NCBI GenBank assembly: GCA_026770585.1
Contig: MU646314.1
Span: forward strand, 1,243,668-1,254,066
Length of the DNA stretch: 10,399 bases
Direction: 5' to 3'
Origin: Baffinella frigidus
Lineage: Eukaryota; Cryptophyceae; Cryptomonadales; Baffinellaceae
Shown one piece after another: positions 1 through 5,898 of this stretch. The notes below the pieces were generated by a model. That model did no database searches. It had not been told where the DNA came from and saw nothing but the letters and a program-made list of their open reading frames with translations. The stretch's first letter is position 1. Every line of letters begins with the position of its first letter. A program made the position numbers and the translations under genes.

Positions 1-176
1 ACCCCAAACCCTAAACCCTAAACCCTAAACCCTAAACCCTAAACCCTAAACCCTACACCCTAAACCCTACACCCTAAACCCTAAACCCTAAACCCCAAAT
101 CCCAAACACTAAACCCCAAACCCCAAACCCCAACACTAAACCCCAGACCCCAACACTAAACCCTACACCCTACGTG
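1..176. repeat. Telomere-like CCCTAAA array at left edge
   Basis: Heptamers of CCCTAAA run from the first base, become mixed with CCCTACA from about base 52, and degrade to CCCCAAA and CACTAAA towards 160. The C-rich strand reads 5' to 3' inward, as at a left chromosome end. However the array runs directly into TACGTGCAG and a coding exon, and the same kind of array forms the ends of other introns here. I therefore read it as the 3' part of an intron, with a true telomere as the alternative. Confidence 0.85.
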
Positions 177-179
177 CAG

Positions 180-245
180 GAGGGGTTCTCCCTGCTCCGG
201 CGCAACGGCGAGAGCCCGGACGTTGACGACTCCCACGGCATCTGG
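180..245 (+). CDS. Exon 1 of PHD-finger gene (first visible)
   Basis: An acceptor TACGTGCAG precedes 22 codons, beginning EGFSLLRRNG and ending DSHGIW, followed by the donor GTATGC. The length is divisible by three, so both ends are phase 0. No domain is recognised in this piece. Its last 34 bases plus the start of the intron are repeated exactly at 425-473, which helps mark it as the edge of an exon. It is not the first exon of the gene, because it has an acceptor and no start codon. It could be extended upstream only if the acceptor is wrong, and the repeat array there argues against that. Confidence 0.68.
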
Positions 246-555
246 GTATGCCCCTATCCCTGCACTCAAGATACCCCTGCCACCGATGAAAACACCTTGT
301 TGGAAATTTTTCATCTCGGAAGAGAACTGAATCAGTTCCTTTCCCCAAAAACGTGTCTTGAAATGAACAAACTGGGTTTGCTCTTTCAAACCCTACAAAC
401 AAGTACCTGAGATTTTGGAGTTCCGAGCCCGGACGTTGACGACTCCCACGGCATCTGGGTATGCCCCTATCCCCCCAACCCCCCCCAAAAAACTGGTTTT
501 TGAAATGAAGTGACTGTGTTGATTATTTCAAAGCCTGCAAAGAAGTCCCTGGGTG
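212..555 (+). repeat. Tandem duplication of exon 1 edge plus intron start
   Basis: Bases 212-260 and 425-473 are identical over 49 bases and include the exon 1 end and its GTATGC donor. Similarity resumes further on: about 345-415 (ACGTGTCTTGAAATGAAC and following) resembles about 485-552. The second copy lacks roughly 85 bases of the first. This looks like a direct tandem duplication followed by an internal insertion or deletion. Confidence 0.85.
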
Positions 556-980
556 TGTCTCCCCGTTGGCCTGGTGCGTCTGTCCTCGCCTGTCCTCGCA
601 GCAACAGAAAGACGAGGGCCAGTCACCTACCTGGCTGGCCCTCGTGTCCTCGGCACACATGACAAACCCGGGTTTGAGACGTGGGGTTTATCTGGGGGGG
701 CGTGCGGGGGGTCAGGGCGTGCCAGCGTGAACTCGCGGACAGAGGGTCTGCGGTGTGTCACCACAGGGGCAGCCTCGCAGCATGACACATACACCCTAAA
801 CCCTAAACCCTGAACCCGCAGTTGTCATCGTGAGAGCGGGATCATTGACACGACTCTCACGGTTTCCCTGATGCACTGTATCTCTCTTTCTCGCTCCCTC
901 GCTCTCTCTCCCTCGCCCTCTCTCTATATATATCACCGTGAGTGCCCCTTCGCACGCACTCACCCCCACCCCCCTGGGAT
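556..980 (+). other. Rest of intron 1, with decoy copies of exon 2
   Basis: No gene is seen. An inverted repeat near 613-646 has arms CGAGGGCCAG and CTGGCCCTCG, and its right arm matches the middle of exon 2 (GGCTGGCCCTCGT). A short CCCTAAA run lies at 792-812. Bases 819-841 repeat the acceptor and first 20 bases of exon 2 with two changes. A CT-rich stretch spans about 880-930. Confidence 0.6.
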
Positions 981-983
981 CAG

Positions 984-1041
984 GTGTCATCGTGCGAGCG
1001 GGACAGGTGGCTGGCCCTCGTCGACGGCGCACGCACCACTG
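984..1041 (+). CDS. Exon 2 of PHD-finger gene
   Basis: The exon follows GATCAG and encodes VSSCERDRWLALVDGARTT plus one base. It ends at a near-consensus donor GTATGT. The extra base makes the donor phase 1, which matches the two-base start of exon 3, so the junction codon reads GGG. The start phase agrees with the phase 0 end of exon 1. No family is recognised. Decoy copies of its left edge (819-841) and right edge (about 1231-1258) lie in the neighbouring introns. An additional exon between this and exon 1 cannot be excluded. Confidence 0.62.
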
Positions 1042-1149
1042 GTATGTGCATCCCCTTTGGTGCTTTGCTACTTTGTATTACACTCACATCGAAAGCCACG
1101 CCCACCTCACTCTTGAGGAGATGGGAACAATCTACGGATTAGCTCCTCG

Positions 1150-1405
1150 ACCCAACCCTCATATGTCAACAAATACTCATTCACGTTTGTCGTATGTCAA
1201 CAAATACTCATACACGTTTGTTGACATACGACGCGCACCACCGGTACGTGCATCCCCTGCACGAGTGTCTGTTGACTTACGATGCATGTGTTGACATAAG
1301 GCATCTCTGTTGACTTATGCAGCGTTGCTGGCGTACGACGTCTGCGACAGACGTCGTATGTTTGACCAGTCTGTATGTTTGACCAGTCTGACATTTGACC
1401 ACTTC
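1150..1405. repeat. TTGAC-rich cluster of direct and inverted repeats in intron 2
   Basis: A unit of about 30 bases with TATGTCAACAAATACTCAT occurs at 1162 and 1192. Perfect 14-base arms (CGTATGTCAACAAA and its complement) lie at 1191-1204 and 1217-1230. An 11-base perfect hairpin, TACGACGTCTG with its complement, lies at 1334-1358. GTATGTTTGACCAGTCT is repeated in tandem at 1356-1389. GTTGAC or GTCAAC occurs repeatedly throughout. The decoy copy of the exon 2 donor edge lies inside the cluster. Confidence 0.8.
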
Positions 1406-1410
1406 GGCAG

Positions 1411-1520
1411 GGGCGGCCTCGCTCGCCATGTACCTCATGGGCGACCGCGCGCTCGCCGCCGTGAGCGAGATGATGAAGCTCGCCAGGATCGGGGAGGAGG
1501 AGTGGGACGAGTACTGTTTT
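1411..1520 (+). CDS. Exon 3: start of PHD finger (first two zinc ligands begin)
   Basis: The acceptor TTCGGCAG precedes two bases completing a glycine codon, then 36 codons: AASLAMYLMG, a helical stretch with MMKLARIGEEE, and finally WDEYCF. The cysteine in EYCF is the first PHD zinc ligand, and the acidic run just before it is common in PHD fingers. The donor is GTATCC, phase 0. Spliced to exon 4 it yields CFVC, the first CxxC pair. A near-identical second copy of the last 66 bases lies at 1677-1742. Confidence 0.82.
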
Positions 1521-1544
1521 GTATCCCCCCGCCTGCGCCCCCTC

Positions 1545-1655
1545 TCTTTCTCTCTCTTGCTCTTTCTTGCTCTCTCTCTCGCTCTCTCTCTCTCGCTCTC
1601 TCTCTCTCTCTGACACACTCACTCGCTCGCTCTCTCTCTCTCTATCTATCTATCT
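1545..1655 (+). repeat. CT-rich microsatellite in intron 3
   Basis: Runs of CTCTCT with occasional CTCG and CTTGCT, then TCTATCTATC near 1640-1655. It lies between the two copies of the exon 3 end. On the other side of the second copy is the complementary GA array, so the two could pair around the copy. Confidence 0.95.
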
Positions 1656-1677
1656 CGTTATGAGTAGTGGTGCGTAG

Positions 1678-1742
1678 CGGCTGTCAGCGAGATGATGAAG
1701 CTCGCGAGGATCGGGGAGGAAGAATGGGACGAGTACTGTTTT
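1678..1742 (+). pseudogene. Second copy of exon 3 end, possible alternative exon
   Basis: Compared with 1455-1520, bases 1677-1742 differ at six positions, all third codon positions and all synonymous (GCC/GCG, GCC/GCT, GTG/GTC, GCC/GCG, GAG/GAA twice). The peptide AAVSEMMKLARIGEEEWDEY followed by CF is unchanged. It is preceded by GCGTAG, an acceptor that would give phase 1, matching the donor of exon 2. It is followed by GCCCGG, which could serve only as a GC donor. It may be a mutually exclusive exon, a once-used exon, or a duplicate homogenised by gene conversion. I class it as a pseudo-exon for lack of a GT donor. Confidence 0.6.
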
Positions 1743-1745
1743 GCC

Positions 1746-1768
1746 CGGAGAGAGAGAAGGAGAGAGAG

Positions 1769-1800
<32 letters not shown>
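1746..1800 (+). repeat. GA microsatellite in intron 3
   Basis: A run of AGAGAG with a few GGAG interruptions, directly downstream of the duplicate exon copy and complementary in sense to the CT array at 1545-1655. Confidence 0.95.
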
Positions 1801-1803
<3 letters not shown>

Positions 1804-2055
1804 CGGACGAGTGTGTTGTGTAGCCCCCCCACCCCCCGCGAGCGCTGTTCCGCGAGCGTTGCTCCGCGTCCGCTTGTCGCCCGCGGCGCATCTCACCTGG
1901 AGCCCACACGTTGGACTTCGAACTTTTCATCAAAAGTCAACTTGCCTGAAGACAATCAACGTTAAGGATTTTCATCATGCAGATTGGTCACGTCGCACCC
2001 TAAAATCCAGGCCCAGCGAAACCTTCGTAGCCCACCGTGTGGCAGTGCGCTCCCT

Positions 2056-2105
2056 GATCTCATCCGAAGCACTTCTGATGAGATCCTCGATCTCATCCGA
2101 AGCAC
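2056..2105 (+). repeat. Short direct and inverted repeat
   Basis: GATCTCATCCGAAGCAC occurs at 2056-2072 and again at 2089-2105. Between them GATGAGATC is the inverted partner of GATCTCATC, giving a small hairpin in intron 3. Confidence 0.85.
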
Positions 2106-2189
2106 CAGCTTCATGCTGGGCGGTTCGTGGGAGGGAGGGTGGGGGCGTTGCAGCGCACGGTGAGAGGTGGAGGGCGAGCGAGAGCGAGC

Positions 2190-2191
<2 letters not shown>

Positions 2192-2251
<60 letters not shown>

Positions 2252-2270
2252 GACAGACAGACAGAGAGAC

Positions 2271-2307
<37 letters not shown>

Positions 2308-2330
2308 GACAGACAGAGACAGAAAGAGAA
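2192..2330 (+). repeat. GACA tetranucleotide microsatellite
   Basis: An array of (GACA)n with a few GAGA interruptions near 2250-2275 and 2305-2325, preceded by GAGCGAGC and followed by AGAAAGAGAA. It lies in intron 3. Long open frames on both strands through it are simple-repeat translations (QTDR or SVCL repeats), not genes. Confidence 0.97.
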
Positions 2331-2389
2331 AGAGAAAGTCGGTGTTCCGAAGTCGCGTTACTGAGACGCGGCACGGTGTCGAATTGCAG

Positions 2390-2470
2390 GTGTGCGGGGA
2401 CGGCGGGAACCTGATCTGCTGCGACACCTGCCCCCACACCGTCCACACCGCGTGCGTCGGCCTCGCAAAG
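2390..2470 (+). CDS. Exon 4: core of PHD zinc finger
   Basis: An acceptor GAATTGCAG precedes 27 codons, starting VCGDGGNLICCDTC and ending VGLAK, with donor GTCGGA and phase 0 at both ends. It supplies the second cysteine of the first CxxC, the CDTC pair, and the H-x2-C motif (HTAC). GDGGNLICCD is typical of PHD fingers of the CHD4 or AIRE type, which bind the H3 tail. The last two ligands come from exon 5. In the spliced protein the pattern is C-x2-C-x8-C-x2-C-x4-H-x2-C-x12-C-x2-C, the canonical C4HC3 arrangement. Confidence 0.93.
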
Positions 2471-2485
2471 GTCGGAGTCCCCCGT

Positions 2486-2755
2486 ACCCCGCTTTCTCTG
2501 CCTAACTCTTTGTCGTTTTCTCTCTCTCTCTCTCTCTCTCGCTCTCGCTCGCTCGCTCGCGCTGCCTAACTCGAGAATCTCTGACTACCTAACGATCCGT
2601 CAGGTCCTTGAGGTTTTGATTTCTCATGTGCGAACAGCACCCCGCTATCTCTGCCTGACTTTCTCTCTCTCTCGCTGCCCAACTAGAGTATCTCTGACTA
2701 ACTAAAGAGCGTTTATCGTCCTTTTGTATTTCTCCCAACATAGGCGAACACCACG
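2486..2755 (+). repeat. Diverged tandem duplication in intron 4, with CT tracts
   Basis: About 2487-2640 and 2641-2753 share CCCCGCTTTCTCTGCCTAAC or CCCCGCTATCTCTGCCTGAC, then a CT tract, then AGAATCTCTGACTACCTAA or AGTATCTCTGACTAACTAA, then GCGAACA. The CT tract is longer in the first copy (2520-2565) than in the second (2661-2676). Confidence 0.8.
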
Positions 2756-3022
2756 CCTTTCCGTAGAAAAGATCAAAGTGATCGTATCTGGCTACCGAGG
2801 CTGTCTCGTTTACCTCATGGCCTTACTATGCTTGATTACTCTCAAGCCTGGTGATGAGTGGTCCAAAAGTCAATGCGCCTTTTCGACGGGTTCGCGTCGG
2901 TACAGTGGTAGCGCTCCCTGACCGGGGGCGGTTGGAGACAGTCTCTCTATTTCTCTCTCTCTCTCTATTTCTCGCTCTCTCTCCCTCTCTCTCTCTCTGG
3001 AGACAGGTGCCGAAGGGGGGGG
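2756..3022 (+). other. Rest of intron 4: CT tract and decoy copy of exon 5 start
   Basis: No gene is supported. A CT tract spans 2942-2999. Bases 3004-3019 (CAGGTGCCGAAGGGGG) repeat the acceptor and first codons of exon 5, but the reading then diverges. GGTACAGTGGTAGCGC near 2899-2914 resembles a tRNA D-arm or A box, but no complete cloverleaf follows. Confidence 0.6.
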
Positions 3023-3233
3023 CACACGGTGGGCTACGAGGGTTTCGGGACCCCAAGATTTAGCGGTAACGTGACCAAATTTGCATTAGAACATCCTTCA
3101 AGTTAACTGCCCACAGGGTACGTTGACTTTTGATGAAAGGTCCGTGGTCCACTGTGTGGTTGAAGCGAGTATCGCCGCCGACTAAGCAAGCACGCGAGCA
3201 GGGTTATCGGCCCTTACTCCTACTCCCTGGCAG

Positions 3234-3317
3234 GTGCCGAAGGGGGACTTCAACTGCTTCTACTGCGAGCGCGACCTGCAGAACCGAAAAGACCGCGGCG
3301 AGGATAAGAAGGCCAAG
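3234..3317 (+). CDS. Exon 5: end of PHD finger and start of basic linker
   Basis: The acceptor TCCCTGGCAG precedes 28 codons, starting VPKGDFNCFYC and ending DRGEDKKAK, with donor GTGTCT, phase 0. CFYC is the last zinc-binding pair. GDFNC matches the usual G-x-W-x-C, with phenylalanine in place of tryptophan. The exon is therefore required to complete the finger begun in exons 3 and 4, which makes the splice model strong. The charged tail passes into the lysine-rich exon 6. The last 30 bases are repeated at 3415-3444 with two synonymous changes. Confidence 0.92.
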
Positions 3318-3414
3318 GTGTCTATCTGCCCACTCACGTCTTCTTTTGTTTACGAGTGATCCAATTGTCTATGAGGCGTATGACGGACCCGCCTCAGCAT
3401 TCTCAACACCGACA

Positions 3415-3444
3415 AAAGACCGTGGCGAGGACAAGAAGGCCAAG
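3415..3444 (+). pseudogene. Second copy of exon 5 end with its own donor
   Basis: Ten codons (KDRGEDKKAK) are repeated, changed only at CGC/CGT and GAT/GAC, both synonymous, and are followed by GTACCC, an acceptable donor. No convincing acceptor in the right phase lies just upstream. Similarity extends weakly a little further left (CAACACCGAC against CAGAACCGA). Confidence 0.7.
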
Positions 3445-3461
3445 GTACCCTGCCGTTGCCC

Positions 3462-3470
<9 letters not shown>

Positions 3471-3514
<44 letters not shown>
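3471..3514 (+). repeat. CT microsatellite in intron 5
   Basis: An almost uninterrupted (CT)n run directly after the decoy donor at 3445 and a C-rich stretch. Confidence 0.97.
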
Positions 3515-3517
<3 letters not shown>

Positions 3518-3570
3518 GCTGCTCTCTCATCCCCCTGGTGGGGGCGACCAGCCTGCCGACAGGGTCGCCA

Positions 3571-3731
3571 TATCGGATCTTGGCCCCCTTGCTTTTGTCG
3601 CCAGAACTCCGGATGACCAGTGTTCTGGGGATACAGTCCCGTGTAGGATGACCGGCGTGACTTTACACAGTGGCTGACCGTGTGGCTGTTTCCCAGGGAG
3701 GCGACAAACGCAGGGGGGCGATGATCCGATA
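3571..3731. repeat. Foldback element in intron 5
   Basis: Arms of about 32 bases at 3571-3602 (TATCGGATCTTGGCCCCCTT and on to GTCGCC) and 3700-3731 (GGCGAC and on to GATCCGATA) are inverted copies with a few mismatches. A second, weaker inverted pair, TGACTTTACAC near 3659 and GATGTAAAAGTCA near 3754, overlaps it. It is one of several foldback units in this gene. Confidence 0.7.
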
Positions 3732-3810
3732 GGAGCACCAGCGCCCATAGCCTGATGTAAAAGTCAGCGTCCACCACGTTTCCCGTCTGTAAAGCAACTG
3801 TACTGAGCAG

Positions 3811-3990
3811 GTTGGCGACAAGAGCAAGGCAGCGCCGAAGATCGAGGAGGTTGCAGTGCGGGAAGCATCCACGCGGGGCGGCGCGGGCGGGAAAGCTGAG
3901 AAGGACAAGGGCGACAAGAGCGACAAGAAGGGGGGGCGGAGCAGAGCGAAGGGGGGCCCGTCGGAGAAGAACACGCGCCCGAAGAGTCGC
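3811..3990 (+). CDS. Exon 6: lysine-rich linker
   Basis: The acceptor TACTGAGCAG precedes 60 codons, from VGDKSKAAPKIEE to NTRPKSR, with donor GTACGC, phase 0 at both ends. The middle is a low-complexity basic and glycine stretch (KAEKDKGDKSDKKGGRSRAK), as in disordered linkers or nuclear localisation segments of chromatin proteins. The frame stays open past the donor to about 4149, but the translation there becomes arbitrary and proline-rich. A further candidate piece in another frame, MQNANASE, ends at 4112 before GTACTC and is in phase 0, but no acceptor for it is visible. Confidence 0.72.
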
Positions 3991-4223
3991 GTACGCGCCC
4001 CTCCCCACATCGAGTTGGACTCGCCATTATTTCGCCCCCCCCCCGAAATTTCACTGTTGGATTTCCTCCGCCACCACCCACATCCCAATCATGCAAAACG
4101 CGAACGCCAGCGAGGTACTCACAGCCTGCGGATTGCCTACGGTAGGTAGGTGGGCTTCTACGACTTTATAATGCAAAACCGTTGAAAAGCCCAACAAATG
4201 TGAACCCTGCTCTCCATGTGCAG
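3991..4223 (+). other. Intron 6
   Basis: No gene is supported. It holds C-runs near 4036-4045, a copy of the module TTGCCTACGGTAG (4133-4145) that recurs in the foldbacks downstream, and the acceptor CCATGTGCAG. Confidence 0.55.
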
Positions 4224-4322
4224 GACGACTTAGAGGCGCTGCGGCAGAAGATTTGCAAGTGGGGCGCGGTCAACGAGTCCATCGCGGAAGTCCAGCCTAG
4301 CCAGGCTGCCCTCAAGAAGGAG
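4224..4322 (+). CDS. Exon 7 of PHD-finger gene
   Basis: 33 codons, DDLEALRQKICKWGAVNE and on to QAALKKE, between the acceptor CATGTGCAG and the donor GTGCCA, phase 0 at both ends. The charged, leucine-spaced composition suggests a helix. It is placed between the basic linker and the BAH-like segment. A decayed copy of its last 45 or so bases lies at 4439-4485 with a stop codon in frame. Confidence 0.75.
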
Positions 4323-4326
4323 GTGC

Positions 4327-4436
4327 CACGCCCTGCACCCTGAACCCTGCACACTGCACACTGCACCTACACCCTACACCCTGCACCCTACACCCTACAC
4401 CTTCCACCCTACACCCTCCACCCTCCACCCTCCACC
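4327..4436 (+). repeat. Heptamer array, CCCTGCA/CCCTACA/CCCTCCA variants
   Basis: Seven-base units of the telomere-like family fill the start of intron 7, shifting from CCCTGCA and CCCTACA to CCCTCCA, right up to the exon 7 decoy. Confidence 0.9.
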
Positions 4437-4438
4437 CT

Positions 4439-4487
4439 CCATCACGGAATTCTAGCCTAGCCAGGCTGCCTTCAAAAAAGAAGTGCC
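4439..4487 (+). pseudogene. Decayed copy of exon 7 end
   Basis: Matches 4278-4325. AGCCTAGCCAGGCTGCC is identical, but there are replacement changes and a TAG stop, so it is not usable as an exon. It is bounded on both sides by heptamer arrays. Confidence 0.85.
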
Positions 4488-4495
4488 CCCACACC

Positions 4496-4506
4496 CTGCA
4501 TAAACC

Positions 4507-4552
<46 letters not shown>

Positions 4553-4595
4553 ACCCTGATCCCGAAACCCGAACCCCGAAACCTGAAACCCATAC
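4496..4595 (+). repeat. Heptamer array, CCCTCAA variant
   Basis: About eight successive CCCTCAA units, followed by degenerate units such as CCCGAAA and CCTGAAA. Confidence 0.92.
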
Positions 4596-4614
4596 TCGTG
4601 AAAATCGTTTTGGG

Positions 4615-4906
4615 GCAGGAGCGGTGGTGAAACCCTTAACCCTAAACCATAAAGCACTCAATTCAAACCGTGTTTTTGCGGAGTCACGGAATGACGCCAA
4701 CCTCACGCAAACGTGTATCGAGTGTGGTGTGTGGAACCACTGGAGAATGATCGGTGGTTCGCCGCTCAACACTGAATGACACCGCCCTCACCTCCTATAC
4801 GTGTTGAGTTTGGTGTGTCGAAACACGGAGCCCTACACCCCGCATCCTCAACCCTACACCCGAAATGAAAGAGCGGTGGTTCGCGAGGTTGGTGTGTAGA
4901 AACACG
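4615..4906 (+). repeat. Repeated copies of exon 8 left edge
   Basis: GAGCGGTGGT or a near match occurs at 4618, 4750 and 4870, before the real exon 8 at 5057. The first is preceded by CAG like an acceptor but runs into TGA. The copies near 4750 and 4870 lie in a diverged repeated unit sharing GGTGTGT, GAAACACGG or GGAACCAC and GAATGACACCGCCCTCAC or GAATGACGCCAACCTCAC. Confidence 0.75.
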
Positions 4907-4907
4907 G

Positions 4908-5055
4908 AACCCTAAACCCTAAACCCTAAACCCTAGACCCTAAACCCTAAACCCTAAACCCTAAACCCTAAACCCTAAACCCTAAACCCTAAACTCTGCA
5001 CCCTACACCCTACACCCTACACCCTACACCCTAAACCCCAAACCAAAACCCTAAA
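4908..5055 (+). repeat. CCCTAAA then CCCTACA array
   Basis: Near-perfect CCCTAAA units over 4908-4995, then CCCTACA units over 5004-5032, ending in CCCTAAAG, whose AG is the exon 8 acceptor. Confidence 0.95.
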
Positions 5056-5056
5056 G

Positions 5057-5131
5057 GAGCGGTGGTTCGTGCGGATTCTCGACGGACACGTCCGGGACAA
5101 GAGCTCTGCCCCCAAGATCGCCTCCGTCCAG
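5057..5131 (+). CDS. Exon 8: BAH-like segment, first part
   Basis: 25 codons, ERWFVRILDGHVRD and on to PKIASVQ, with donor GTGCCT, phase 0 at both ends. The acceptor is the AG of a CCCTAAAG heptamer, so the repeat array itself supplies the splice site. Joined to exon 9 it gives WFVRILDG, then ASVQFFRPWRLGNRMFLSDE. This resembles the BAH domain core, where strands of the type FxxRI are followed by a V-x-W-F-x-R-P strand and an ELFLSD-like strand. The domain call is by eye and weak. Three decoy copies of its left edge lie upstream. Confidence 0.7.
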
Positions 5132-5360
5132 GTGCCTACACCCCAAACCCCAAACCCCAAACCCCAAACCCCAAACCCCAGACCCCAAACCCCAAACCCC
5201 AAACCCCAAACCCCAAACCTGAAACCTGAAACCTGAAATCCGAAACCAGAAATCCGAAACACGAATCCCGAAACCCCAAACCCCACACCCCATACCCCAT
5301 ACCCCAAACCCTCAACCCCAAACCCTTTACCCCAAACCTTAACCCGAAACCCACGACCAG
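5132..5360 (+). repeat. Intron 8, made almost entirely of telomere-like heptamers
   Basis: From the donor GTGCCTACACCCC to the acceptor CCCACGACCAG the intron is heptamer units: CCCCAAA for most of 5139-5218, CCTGAAA, CCGAAAC and similar in the middle, then CCCCATA and CCCAAAC. No unique sequence longer than a few bases is seen. Confidence 0.88.
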
Positions 5361-5408
5361 TTCTTCCGGCCGTGGCGCCTTGGAAACCGCATGTTCCTCA
5401 GCGACGAG
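5361..5408 (+). CDS. Exon 9: BAH-like segment, second part
   Basis: 16 codons, FFRPWRLGNRMFLSDE, with donor GTGTGC, phase 0 at both ends. The acceptor ACGACCAG is followed by T rather than G, the only exception to AG|G in the gene, so the exact left edge is less sure. The FFRP followed by FLSDE pattern is what suggests a BAH domain when attached to exon 8. Confidence 0.62.
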
Positions 5409-5540
5409 GTGTGCCCCCCCCCATCCCTTCCCACTTTTGAGGACCTGATACTGTCGATCTCACTGCTCTCATACATTTGATCCAACTGCTCGTGCTGGAC
5501 TAGGTCCGAGATGCCTCCCCCCCTTGCGACAACGTGCGAT

Positions 5541-5784
5541 AGACGTCTCTGAAAAGTCAACTCGCAACATGCCAACGCCTCCCCCACACAGCAGGCTACG
5601 GAGGGATTTTCGGGCTCTGAGAGCCCGACTTTCCGTTACCTTATCCGTAGGAATTCCCCTATGGCCCTGCGGGTTGCCTACCGTAGAGTCCTAGGTCTTA
5701 TCGCTTTTCGAAATCCCGTCGAAGTCCGTTGTGTGGCCCTCCCGACAACGTCGAATGTGGTGAGTTGACTTTCCAGAGAACTCT
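5541..5784. repeat. Foldback element in intron 9
   Basis: The left arm about 5541-5617 (TCTCTGAAAAGTCAACTC near 5546, CAGGCTACGGAGGGATTTTC near 5590) is inverted at about 5703-5784 (TTTTCGAAATCCCG, then GAGTTGACTTTCCAGAGA). The interior holds CCGTTACCTTATCCGTAGGA and CCTACCGTAGAGTCCTAGG (5677-5695). The latter differs at two of 19 bases from the core of the short element at 9267. The rest of intron 9 (5409-5540 and 5785-5898) shows no gene. Confidence 0.72.
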
Positions 5785-5898
5785 CGCGCCTGCTTGCGCG
5801 AGGTCCAGCTCAGACACAGCCTCGGTGGCGGTGCATGCATGGTGCCAGGCCGTGCCGGTAGCAATAACGTTCTCTCGCACACACGCGCGCTCGCACAC

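Larger units (their letters stand above)
1915..3150. repeat. Widely spaced inverted repeat flanking exon 4
   Basis: Bases about 1915-2041 match, in reverse complement, about 3023-3150. Matching landmarks are TTTTCATCAAAAGTCAAC (1924-1941) against GTTGACTTTTGATGAAA (3122-3138), GGTCACGT (1986) against ACGTGACC (3069), and CCCACCGTGTG (2031-2041) against CACACGGTGGG (3023). Similarity is imperfect in between. The two arms enclose about 980 bases, including exon 4 and three microsatellites. They may be two separate insertions of one repeat family or one foldback. Confidence 0.7.

Noticed and set aside
2192-2330. CRISPR-like regular repeats.
   Set aside because: A plain tetranucleotide microsatellite without spacers, in eukaryotic DNA.
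1975-2448. Minus-strand open frames rich in SVCL repeats.
   Set aside because: Simple translation of the GACA array in the reverse direction, opposite the PHD exon.
1667-2569. A 300-residue open frame on the plus strand.
   Set aside because: It runs through GA and GACA microsatellites and only crosses exon 4 by chance in the same frame. The real coding part is the 81-base exon 4.
2895-3056. Possible tRNA or tRNA-derived SINE (A-box-like GGTACAGTGGTAGCGC, B-box-like GGTTTCGGGACCCC).
   Set aside because: The boxes are about 130 bases apart with a CT tract between, and no acceptor stem or anticodon arm can be folded.
3511-4096. Minus-strand frames of 110-165 residues opposite exon 6.
   Set aside because: They are antisense to a well-supported lysine-rich exon, and their proline/arginine-rich composition is what GC-rich antisense gives.
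4068-4112. Candidate extra exon ending MQNANASE before GTACTC.
   Set aside because: The phase fits, but there is no AG acceptor in a suitable place upstream, so it is left in intron 6.
5017-5354. Minus-strand frames repeating GFGVWGLG.
   Set aside because: Translation of the heptamer arrays; the frame crosses an intron and exon 8 in antisense.
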